Source of the DNA: Pascua guehoae
Taxonomy: Eukaryota; Basidiomycota; Tremellomycetes; Trichosporonales; Trichosporonaceae
Assembly (NCBI GenBank): GCA_001600415.1
Contig: BCJX01000007.1
Span: forward strand, 900,032 to 964,031
Direction: 5' to 3'
DNA length: 64,000 nt
The notes under the pieces are model-generated. The model made no database searches. It was given only the letters and a program-made list of their open reading frames with translations, and was not told the origin of the DNA. Of the stretch, positions 43,767 to 54,475 are shown in pieces. Each line of letters opens with the position of its first letter. The stretch's first letter is position 1. A program made the position numbers and the translations under genes.

Positions 43767-46700
43767 GGGCGCGTGTCATTGTGACTTTGCAATACGTTGC
43801 AATGCGTTGCATCGCCTCGCCTCGCCTGCTGGTACCTGCCAGCAGTTCCCACCACCTCGACGTAGAATCGACGTAGAACTACGCTTACCGCCCGCGACCT
43901 CCGCCGGGCGTCATCCGACCCACCCCGGCGAGATTCGCCCCTCCCCACTCCACCCACCCAGGGTTGCCGCATACATGTTGCAGCCCAACTCGCCGTTCCC
44001 AACTCGGCCCGCCGAGCTTGTAGTATCCATAAACGCATAGTAATACAAGTACAGTAGATGTTATCACCGCCCACTTGACCGTCTCGGGGAGGCACGGCCC
44101 CTGGGACCGCAGCCGTGCCCATCGGGAGTGTCCCGTTTAGACGTTGGTTGGTTGCCACTGCAGACTGCAGACTTGACCCAGTCCGCGCTGCATGTCGGCA
44201 GAGCACAAAATGAATGGGGGAGATGCAAAAATATACTGTTGCGGCCGGGGTAGTCATTTCCTCCGTACCATGCCCGAAGCAGTGCCCAACTGACCTGAAA
44301 GACAGAAGGGGCATGGCTAGAATCGAACCCACGACCGCAATGCCAAGGATGGAGGGAAACCCTAGGATAATGAAAATATCGAGGTGAAACCGTATCTCCC
44401 ATCCTGGCGGATGAAAATGTACAAACGCCATCCAATACAACGGCTGTAATTGTGTGGATTACGATACTGACATCAGTGGCCCCAGTGCGGGATTACGTCA
44501 TGTCTCACAAATAGGCGCTAAGGATTAGCGTTCTTCACAGTCTGGGTCGGTTGATTCCGCCCACACCCACTCGGCAGCTCCGGCAGGGTGAGGTGAGCCT
44601 GGTCAAGACCAAGACGCCCCACTGCCCACGTACGGTAGGCTCACCACCGTCCATTTGGTGCACCCAGCGTCCTCTTGGTCCAGTGCATGCCCTCCCACGC
44701 GTCCGACCCGCAGAACCGTGCACAGTCAGTGGCCTACAAGGCCTGAGGGGTATACCAAGATGGACAAATATGCTGGTGAGAAATAGTACCAGGGACACAC
44801 ATGGCTAACGCTTGACGCGTGGTGTGTGGCAGGGGACGGGTTTGGATGCTCGGCCCGTACTCCACGCTTCGGCTGGTTGTACTGTCACTGAGGGTGCTGG
44901 GTGCTCTCAATGGACGTCTTGGGCATGGGTATATCATGATGAACGGACTACATTTGTATGAGGCTGTTGCACGCCATGTGCGGTGCTAGCCGCTTGCGGT
45001 TTCGCTGCTGACGACACTGAAAAGTGGCATCTTGCACGTGGATGGGAGCAAGCAACACTTGCATTCGTTTTGCGTGTCCTTTGTCGTGGTGTGGAAATTG
45101 GCCACTTGCTCGTCACCTTGGCCGATTCGATTTTCGCTTGCTCAAGGGCTGTCCTGCTTAGTGTAGTTGGTTGGCCCGAGCTTGAGCTCATTGAGCTCGT
45201 CTCTCGGTCGTTCGAGCGAGCCACGCGTGCGCGCGCACGCAGTCTATAGGGATTCTCGGTAGACTAGATTTAACATGCATCGTTCTATCCCTCGCTCGAC
45301 AGGTGTCAGTTTGTAATTCCGCCCACCTCTGGCCTCTTTGGTTCGGGGTCTCCAGATCCGCTGTTTGCGCCTCGACAATGTGGCGCGTACCATTCGATCT
45401 CCCACTCTTGATTAACGATACCGTTAAACGAAATAAGCATCAACGATAGCGGCGTTGCCATTTGGAAGACATACTCCGACGCGGGTTGAACGTTTAGCGC
45501 GTCGTCCCGGAATCTCGAACAGAAGCGCGTGTACTACACTCGCGTCCTGGACAGATCCTCCCGTCCTCCCATATCAATGCGATCGACACGACGACATGAC
45601 GACACGACGAGCCGCGGCACTCACCGTACGAATGATTGGCGGAATAATTCTTGGCGCCGCGAATAGCGTATTCTCTAGCGGCGATCAACGATGGCCGATC
45701 GGAACCTCCAGTTAATGGGATCGGGAACGTCGCAGCTAGTGTATACGGGGAGGTCGCGTGGGTAATGACCGCTAGTCGGTAGCTAGTGGGTCCCCGAAAG
45801 TCTACTTGGATACTATGTCGCGATCCGGCATCCCTTCTACTGAACGCCCGCCTCAGCGCGCTGCATCGAGGCAGAACTCCGCTGCTCCGCCGTCGAAGGC
45901 TAGTTCCACTTTGTCTTCGCGACCATTGTTGCTCTGTGCCAAACCCGATGCTAAACGGCCAAGATCACCGTGGAGTGGAGACGACGGAAGAGACTGTCCT
46001 ATTCGGTGGGCGTTTTGTAGGGTTATCATTGGGGCGCCCAGCGCCACCGTAGTCTTCGGCGATGGAACGGGAAGCGGGAAGACGAAAGAAGCGTAGGAAA
46101 AATGCGATTGGAATTCCCATGTTGTTCTCCATCATTACCCATGAGGTCGGTGGGAGGGTAGGAGTCGCCGAGGCGTGGTAGACGGTTGCCGACCATGTCC
46201 CTGGTGGAGGGTTGGACAGTGAAGAGTTGTGATTGAGCGATATGGGGCGGTTATACCAGTCAACAACGACATCCAACCATTGCTCCAATTCCCAAACAAC
46301 ACGCACCTTACATTGCCTCTTTCAACTTGTGCATCTTTAGGCATCATCCCATACATGCGGAAACATGCGGAAGCCAGCCCCCTTCCAGACCCTTGGGTTA
46401 CGGCACGTGGGCGCCTAGCCAGATCCACATTCCTTCATCCCGTCCTTCTTGGCTGACGCTGTGTTGGGCGAGGTCCGCTGGAATCACGTACTTGGAACCT
46501 GCAGTGCTGGCCTGTTGCGCTGTGCAAGACTGTCGTCAGGTGTGACTTTACAGCCTCCGTCATAAAGGTCCGTCGAAAGGCGCAGGGATTCCAAGGCATG
46601 CGGCCGTCCATGTTGCTGCCGAGCAGCAAGTCCAAACTGGTTGTTTGTTCTGTCTCGCCCTGCGACACATGACAGACATTTATGACGGAGGCAGTATGCC

Positions 46701-47034
46701 AAGGGCGTTGCTGGCAAGGGGTGATGGCTAGCACTGCCCACATCAGTCAGAACGGCCCTGCCTGAGGTTTTCATCCCCGCCCCATCCATGCTACAAGTCT
46801 ATAGATGAGCAGTCGTCAATGTACTCGCGCTTTTTCTCTCTCGATTGGTTTCAGACCCTACTCCAATGCCATCCATCATCTTTCTCACTCGAAAGCGGCG
46901 CACGCAGATGCACCACACAACCCTGCTAAGCGGTTAGGACCCGGTACGTCAACTGGTTGTGGTGGCGCCGTTCCCAACGCCTGGCCCTTGCGTAAATTTC
47001 TGTGATACTCTCTTCGTTAAGAGCATTCATCTGA
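43767..47034. other. Gene-poor region, first part
   Basis: No convincing gene in 3.3 kb. A tRNA-like 3' half (GGTTCGATTC on the minus strand at about 44326-44335) and a 14-bp inverted repeat at 46553-46566 / 46679-46692 are the only structured elements noticed. Confidence 0.5.
46553..46692. repeat. Perfect 14-bp inverted repeat with 112-bp spacer
   Basis: GCCTCCGTCATAAA at 46553-46566 is matched by its exact reverse complement at 46679-46692. The spacer has no coding features. Confidence 0.85.
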
Positions 47035-47681
47035 TGCCTCGACAGCCCGACCAGTCGCGCGGCGCAGCGCATCACAAGCACGCCCCCCAAATACAGTCCG
47101 CAGAGCCCGTGTCCGCGCCAACCGCACCCCCCTCATCCGTCTCCAACACGACACCCTTTACGCCCACCTCACCCTTTCATTCCCAGCGGCCCCCTGACGC
47201 AACATCAGCTTCACAACGAACCCTCACCCCCGCAGACGTCGGCCCGGTCGCCACCTACGTGTCCTCTACCCTACCTCGGTCACCCTGGAGACGGCCATTC
47301 CCGCCCACATTCCCTGTCCCCCTGTATCTCGATTCTCGACCACGCCGCGCCGTCAGTATCCACCGCACCCACACCGCACGAGCAACCCCCCTCGTCGATG
47401 GCCAGACTGTCCTCGCCGTTGAGCACGTCATGTCCCCACCCCCCCAACTCTCCCAGCACCTACGCTGTGATTGTGAACGTCATCCGGGTTTTTTCCGGTG
47501 TCGGAGTTTTGGTTCCGTCCGTGCACGAAATCGTCGCTGCCCAATCAAATGCCACCGTTGGATCGTCGGTCCGGACCTGACACTCACCGTCCGCCCTCTC
47601 TACGTCAGATCGGCATCGCCCACTGTCGTATCGGCGGCCGTCGCTGCGGCGCGGACCTTGCCAGACACGTCATACAGGTGA
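47035..47681 (+). CDS. Doubtful Pro/Thr/Arg-rich open frame
   Basis: An ATG frame of 215 codons (MPRQPDQSRGAAHHKHAPQI at its start) with a Ser/Thr/Pro-rich first half, TLTPADVGPVATYVSSTLPR and LVDGQTVLAVEHVMSPPPQL in the middle. I recognise no family. A second frame over 47400-47580 also looks plausible, and further coding-like pieces (GALADTNYRALVGFLDRCVD, 47940-48000) lie downstream before a GTAAGT at 48075. It may be a small multi-exon gene, a relic, or chance. Confidence 0.25.
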
Positions 47682-48427
47682 GTCGGGAGAGACAGTTACG
47701 GGGCGTGCACAGTCGGCATGTACAGTCACCTTTGCACAGAATCGGGGGTGAGGCGAAATGTCAAAAGAGGTGAAAAAAACTGTCAGTGCGCGCCCGTCAG
47801 CCGTTACCGATGACACCCATCAACAATCCTCGAGCCACGTCTCCATCGCAAGACGCGCAAAATTTCCCCCGTTAAAGCTCTTGTTGCTCACGCTTTGCAG
47901 TGAGTGGTATTTTTGTGCGTACTTGCATGGGCCCATGACGGCGCTTTGGCCGACACAAACTATCGTGCGCTAGTGGGATTTTTAGACCGGTGCGTCGACG
48001 CCGCCGACGGTCCCGATACCAGTTTGGACGCCGTCGGTACCGGAGCCAAATGTGGCCGTATCTACCGGTACCGAGTAAGTCTGTTCTTATTTCTTAGACT
48101 GGGCGTTTTTGGCCCAATATGTGCCGCTTGGAAGAGGCTCGTCTCATGGCCGCGACTCGTTCCCAGCGCACCGCTACCGATAGCGCGATGCTCACTGCCG
48201 CCGGCCCCGCACAGTGGTGTCTCGGGATAACTGATAATGTGTCCTCCAACTACCGTACCCCGTTCACAACCGATTCTACCCCACGTTGGCTATCAGCTGA
48301 CACCATGTGAGTTGTCAGCCTTGAGTCTCCAGCCTTCACTTCACTGCCTAGTCCATTGTGGGTTAGCCTCGCCACAACAAATGTTACCCCACAGGAAGAC
48401 GACGGTGCGTACGTCTTGTCGCGCCCC
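47682..48427. other. Gene-poor region with weak exon-like traces
   Basis: Short open stretches near 47935-48074 (ending at a GTAAGT) and 48119-48310 could belong with the doubtful frame upstream. Nothing conclusive. Confidence 0.35.
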
Positions 48428-48790
48428 GTGCCTGTGTCGGTGCATTTACTTGTTGACATGTTGTCTCTCCGTGAATGCAGGCGTGTGGAGAGCGAACAAC
48501 CCGTCCATAACCGTTCCAGTCGCGTCCGCGGCTCATGTTGCAGTCGCACCACGTGCCTGTCTTGCTGCATTTACTCACACTTGTCAAGTTGTCGCAGCAT
48601 GAATGTAAGGAGATCTGGAGTACGAGCAGCCCGTCAATAACCGTTACCATCGCTCGTGCGCTCACCGTTCCAGTCATACCACGTGGGTGCGTCGCTGAAT
48701 TTACTTGCCCTTGACACGATTGTCTCGCCGTGATTGTAGGACTGTGGACAGCGAACAGCCAGTCCGCACAACCGTTTCCATCGGTCCCCC
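48428..48790. repeat. Three diverged tandem repeats of about 125-130 bp
   Basis: Copies begin at about 48428, 48553 and 48683. Each starts GTG(C/G)(C/G)TG then a T/C-rich GCTGCATTTACT-like segment, then TTGTC(T/G)C-GTGAATG-AGG, then GAGCGAACA(A/G)CC-GTC-ATAACCGTT. Two of the three junctions carry CACGTG. They are clearly related but heavily mutated. Confidence 0.75.
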
Positions 48791-50315
48791 GGCTGACGGT
48801 TCCATGGGAGCTAATGCGAGGCTGGCAATTCACGCAATTCGGTCCATGTGGATCGACAAATAGAAAGTCGCAGGGGACCAGTGCAAATGGGACCCGTACC
48901 TGGAGGAGAAGACTTGAACGGTGGTGTTGGATCCGAAACATTTGGTCGTGCTCGGCAGCCCGTACTGTTTTGGACAAGTTCTAGTCGTTCCTGCGATTCA
49001 ACTAGCGTCTGGATTCCAGCGTCGGCACTGTCTGTAGGTTAGAGCAGCTTGGTCCGTGGTATTCAGAGAGAGATAAGGATTGAAAGACGGATGAATTTCA
49101 ACTCGAACATCAGACGGAAAAACGTCAGAAAAGGGAAAAAAAAAATCAAGGTCAATACCTTTGATGTCTTACAAACCGTTACGGTGGGGACGCACAGTTG
49201 GAAGCATGGTCTATACCTTTGATGTCTTACAGACTGTTAACGGTGGGGAGTGAGGACGCACAGGTCAAAGTTGAAGCGCATGTCGAAACACGCGTCCTTG
49301 GTCGAGTAGGAAAACACTTAGGTACACATCTGCAACGGCACCACATGGTCGTTACCCCATGCATTGCACACAGTTGGGGAAAGCTGTGTTCTGACCGACT
49401 CTGGACACTCGACGATGTCCACTGGGCATTTCTTTTGGGGCGGCGAGGGACTACTGCAACTCTCCAGCCTTTCCGGAATTTGGCGCGGAAAATATCCAGG
49501 CTGAAGAAAACAGTCACAGGATCGTCGAGATTGAGTACTGTAGTGTGTTTGGGACGTAACCGTGCGCACCGGTTAGGCTACGCATGACGAGACCGATACG
49601 GAAAGGATTTACTCGCCACTATGAGAGGGGCGAAAGGGCGTATTACCCGCCACTTGAACTCTCCACATGCCACTTTGAGAGAATTTTTTTGCTTAACTTT
49701 ACCCGCCCCGCCACATTGCCTCGTTTCCGTTCGCATCATCATTTGCACATGCAACAAAGGTTTGCCACACGCTCGCTACTGCCCGCCTCCACCTTTGGGG
49801 TGCACACAAGTGCCTCTGTTTGCACACACATGGATGCACGTTGACAACCGGCGCGTCGAGGCTGTACCGTAGGCTCTCTTGATTGAATACATGTTTTGGG
49901 TGTGGCTCCAAATTGCCATTCAGGCTTAGGCCACTTGCTGCGTTTGCTACCGACATGTGCGGACGACTAGCACACTGATGAGCTACTAAACGCAGCTTCT
50001 TTTTCTCTCCCTCTGCCATTACCGCAGGTAAGCGCGAAATAAAGTGTCCATGCGCCCTCACGTTCCAGAACTCAATCCAGAAGCATTCCGGCCCCTCCCA
50101 ACACCTACACTAGTGAGTACGCCATACACGCCATCCGTCCGTGCGTCGTCGCTGGAATTGTATCGTCTTGTTTTCCGCGGCCCGCGGTGTGCCGTGTGCC
50201 ACGACCGGCCTCGCCACACGCCACACGACATTAGCACGAGGCATGAATAGGTGACTACCAGATGGAACACCACGTTACCTCGAGTAGAGTTTGTCTGGAC
50301 GGCTGTAACGGTGAG
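48791..50315. other. Gene-poor region
   Basis: No gene seen. Contains the 58-bp direct duplication at 49155-49262. Confidence 0.5.
49155..49262. repeat. Direct duplication, period 58 bp
   Basis: ATACCTTTGATGTCTTACA followed by GACTGTTAACGGTGGGG-type sequence and GACGCACAG occurs twice in tandem, with small differences. Confidence 0.85.
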
Positions 50316-50382
50316 TAACGTGTAAAGTTAACGTGTTAACGTGCTGACGTGGCTAACGTGGCCAACGTGGCTAACGTGGCCG
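50316..50382. repeat. Short tandem repeat of (T/C)AACGTGGC units
   Basis: Seven or so AACGTG-containing units in 67 bases (GTTAACGTGTTAACGTG, then GCTAACGTGGCCAACGTGGC). The ends are less regular. Confidence 0.85.
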
Positions 50383-53300
50383 CCGGGGGCGCTGGTTCTC
50401 AGGGGAGAGGCAGAGTAACCCATTTCGCCATGTTTTGAATCGGCAAGTGCTTTGAATGGTAATGCCACACTGTGGCAAAAAGAGTTTATGCGTTGCAGTA
50501 CCAGAGTTTGTCGTGTTACCACAGCATTAAGGTTTATCCCGCTGCCCCGCCACAAGCGTTTACGTCAGAACCATTGCAATCGTCTTGCCGGTTAGTTTTC
50601 ACAGCACGATTGCGTTTTTTTGCGGCTTTCGGCAGTTCCGTTGTCTGTTCATCGGCAAGTCGTGTGCCTAGCGGGCACACGTACTACCCAAAGAGATGCA
50701 TGTACTTGAACTCGGCCATGGTTTGGTGTGCCTGGATGAACCTTGTTAGTCGGCCGTGGGCACCGGGCGTTACTCTGCTCCGTCCTAATGTCACATCTGA
50801 ACCTAAACAAGGTTGCACTAGAGAGCCAGGGGTTGTGTGCCAAAGTTTGGACACCACCTTGTGAGGACAAAGCCAGCCAGAGGGACGGACATACCTGAGA
50901 GGGACTGGAGCGTCAAGGGGCGACAGACAAGACGTCTCGTCTCTCTCGTCAGGATGCTTGTTTACAGCACGGATCTGGAATCGAACAAACTGCTGCGCAC
51001 ACGTCAGCCTAATAGAAGCAAATCTTCCATAGCTGCGGTACAAACCTAACCAACTGACCAATACCAAGCAGGGCAGTATGATAAGGGGGAAAGGGAGACG
51101 ACGACGCAAAAACAGAGTGCTTGCTGTTCGGCACCATCGGCACCATCGGATTGTGAGGCCCAGCCAGCTCCACGATTTGAAGGGCCAACACATACCAATC
51201 TCCGCTACGAGCGAGAGCACATGGTGGCTCTCCGGGACTGTGGACCAACGTCCGTCGTTATCTGATACTCATGGCTCGCTTTGGCGTCCTACTCTGCGTT
51301 AGCTCCGCGCTATGAACGCAGTCACGAGGGCGGTCACGAGAGCAACTAGTTAGTCGGGTGGAGTCGGTGGAGCTGGTTACCCGACGCGCAAGCGCGAGAT
51401 CCGTCCGCCACCCCACCGCAGAAAGAGAGAAAGAGGGTGGTGTCGGAAACTCGGTAAAGACACGGCAACGACGCGGTACAAGGCACAGGATGGTGTTTAG
51501 TGGGGAGCTGAGCGCGACGCGATACAGTTCCTGTTCCTTGCTTACCAAATTGTGGAGGACGTGAGGGAGCGACAATGGACGAATCATGTCGAGGCTAGAT
51601 GATGCACAACAAAGGTAAAAAAGTAATAACCATCATTGCTGTGATTGTCACGCACTGTGCCTTTGTGCGGTGGGTGGCGATGCCCATCATCACCATCGCA
51701 TTGCAGGGGGGCAGGGCCTGATCGGCCGACCACGTCGTGCCGTGCCACACAATGTGATCGAGGAGAGATCCTCTGCTAGACCCCACTTTTCTAGTAGTCA
51801 AGGTTCAACGTACTCGACCGGCCACGAGCTCGAGCGCTCTGTCCAGTCTGGGCACTCTGGGCACGAGGGGTGGTGCATGTTTGGGAACATTCCAGCTGTC
51901 GGCATCCAGAGGGGACCATCTTGTTGTTGGATAGCAACGGGACACATGAGAGAGAGATCTATAATCCCCCTCAGAGATCTACAATACCGTAGCACACGGG
52001 TTGTGCCCAGTGCAACAACAGGATACCGATCCCAGGTTGTGCCCAGTGCATCAAGAGGACACTGATGCTACTATTGACGACGGAACATGCCGAAAAGGGC
52101 GCGTAAAGACGCGGCCCGCCTCGACCGTCATCTGTGCGCCGCCACATGCCGTGTCCGTCACAGAGTAGCGCACGCTTGTCTGCAACGCCAACTCAAACTA
52201 TCGACCTGGCGTCATGAGCATGACATGGTATGGGGCGACTGGCCTACTGGGCCGAGTGTTTTGGGCATCGCCACTGCCACCATGTCGCTGTCATCTGCCA
52301 CCGTGCCTCGTGCGCCTCTTTCGCCGCTTGGTTTCCCATAATTCCCTTTGCAGTAAGTGGACTAATTTGTGCGCCGTAGCGCGACCTTTAATCCGTGTCT
52401 CTGTTGTCTCTCCGCGGCTCGGGTCAGTTGTCTCACATTCTTGTGCCTCGATAGCCGTGTAGAGTTTAGCCGTCTTTCTCGGAAATGTCTAGGCTGTATG
52501 GGTGTGTTGTTTGTGTGTAGGGGTGTGTGTGATGTGTGTGTGCGTGTGATGTGTAATGGGGTCAAGTGTCCAGGGAGCATGCACTTGAGGCCCCACCGCC
52601 ACCGAGGGGGGGTCCTCAAGTGCATAAACTGCCGAGTGCACGTCCAATGTGGCAAGAGGGCACATTTTCCCACAAACGTGCAATATACACTAGGCGTTTC
52701 TGGCCCTGCGTGGCGTTGGCGCCACGGTTGCATTAAGACTCGATGGACGAGATCGGGAAACATGGCAGTGGCGGCGCAGGTGACGATGGCGGGCGGGATG
52801 GCGCGCTCCCCAGGTTTTCCAGACCGGGGAGCGCGTCGAATCGAGAGCCACACGTACACACGTCCGACAATAGTTTACCTTTGGTGTGGCGCCGTAAACT
52901 AGCTTGCAGACACCGGTGTCCAAGAATGTCAGTCTTGTTCGGACTCGGTGCTCTGTGCCTCGCAACTATCGAGTTTACTGGTTGCATTCCCACAACATAG
53001 CATGCCATCTTGTCGGTGTTCCGGCAATTATAGTGATAGGGTTAAACCTCTCATGCCGGGCTTCGCAGTTTCAGTTGTGCATGATGTGGTGCAGCAATAC
53101 ATAGGTGGGGGTTTGTCGGGTTACCGGGTTTCAATTGAACAGTAGTTTGGAGCACTGTGCCTGCTCAAGTGCCTGCCTGTCTCCTGGGCCGTTTGGGTAC
53201 AATATCAGGTGTTTGGTGCGGGTGGCGTACAGTCGCGCCGCGCACCGCGGGGCAGGCGACAGAACAAACGTGATCTGCTGTACGGTGGGTTTGTGTCGGT

Positions 53301-54367
53301 GTCTGCTCTGGCGTGCCGAGTGGAGTTGGTGGCCGCCGACAGAGAGCACATGACGGTAGACAGGCACCGTACTAGCCTGTAGCAGACCGCCCGTCGGACT
53401 GGGTAGCTCTACTGTACCAGTGGCAAAGCTCCACTGTTGGTAATGGCATTACAAACTGTTGTCACCACCCCTCGATGAGATGACCCGATAGTTGGCTTTG
53501 AGGCGGCACAAGGCCGGCAGAGCTTGAGCTTGTCTTTCGTCATGACGGTCTATCCAAACCGTAAGCTTGTGCTGCATGGTAGACCTCTCGTCCTGGGTTG
53601 GGATGCCTCTTTGATGTCCAGGGGTGGAGTGCACATGTTCCCTTGTCTCTGCACAACGCTGTGGGCCCTGGCGTGCTGGGGATTATTGGGCCCTGAGCGG
53701 CAGTGATGCGCGCTTGCTGCACAGTAGCTTGCTGCTTGCCGCTATCTCTATCTCGGCGGGCGGTGCCTGCCGCCTTTATCCTTTGGACTTTGGACAGTCT
53801 CACCACCACACTCTGTGTCCGCCGCACGCCCTCCACTTGTTGTCTCGTCTGGTACTCGTCTCCACTCCACTCCGACCCCACCGATCCACCGACGCCACAG
53901 AACGCCACGAAGAAGGCGCCAATGGACACCATCTCGCACACTTCCCTGCACTATGACGAATGCTGATCCACTACTGCACCCACTGCAATGCATGCGTACG
54001 CTTTTGGAGCTGCCCCTTGTCGCCCCCACGACACCTCCTAATGCACCTCGTGCGCCCTTCAGGTCCGAGGGGGGAGTGCGCGCGGAGGGACAACCAACGC
54101 ATGCATCCCCCCTTTTGATGTCCAAACTCTGTCTGCCACTTGGCGATGCCACAAAAAGACTTTGTTGACGTTGCCGACTAGCGTCGACGTGACAGTCGCG
54201 CGCTTTCCGTGCATGTCCTGTAGGTAGGGTAGTTTGGAGGGATGAGCAGGCACGGCGCGACGCAACAAGGAATTCTTTCCAATACCTGTCAAAGCCTCGA
54301 GGGCCCGAGAGTTGAGAGGTGGAACATGGTCTGACTAGAGAATAACGATAAAAAAACAAAAAAAAAA
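50383..54367. other. Gene-poor region
   Basis: Four kilobases with no gene I can support. Open frames on both strands are short and of poor composition. A GT-rich patch occurs at about 52500-52560. Confidence 0.5.
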
Positions 54368-54475
54368 GCCCGCAGGACCGGAGTGAAACCCGGATCTGGG
54401 TCACCAAAGAGTCCTTGTCGCCTAGGCATCTAGTGGGAAAACGCCAACCTACTGCACTCTGCTATGGCGCTGTAC
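54350..54475 (-). ncRNA. Candidate Pol III transcribed tRNA-derived element
   Basis: Read on the minus strand: a box-A-like segment TAGCAGAGTGCAGTAGG (54448-54464), then a box-B-like GGTTTCACTCC (54380-54390) about 60 bases further, inside a small stem (CCGG...CCGG), then GCGGGC and a run of ten T, one G and seven T (54367 down to 54350), a strong Pol III terminator. The acceptor arms do not pair and no clean anticodon arm forms, so I do not call it a functional tRNA; a SINE-like or decayed tRNA gene fits better. Confidence 0.4.

Noticed and set aside
50044..50110. PAM2-like string LNPEAFRPLP in a short frame
   Set aside because: Spacing does not fit PAM2 (Phe directly after Ala), the frame is short and in gene-poor DNA; chance match.
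50940..51010. GTTCGATTCCAGATCC (minus strand) as a tRNA T-arm
   Set aside because: No pairing stem around the loop and no box A at a suitable distance.
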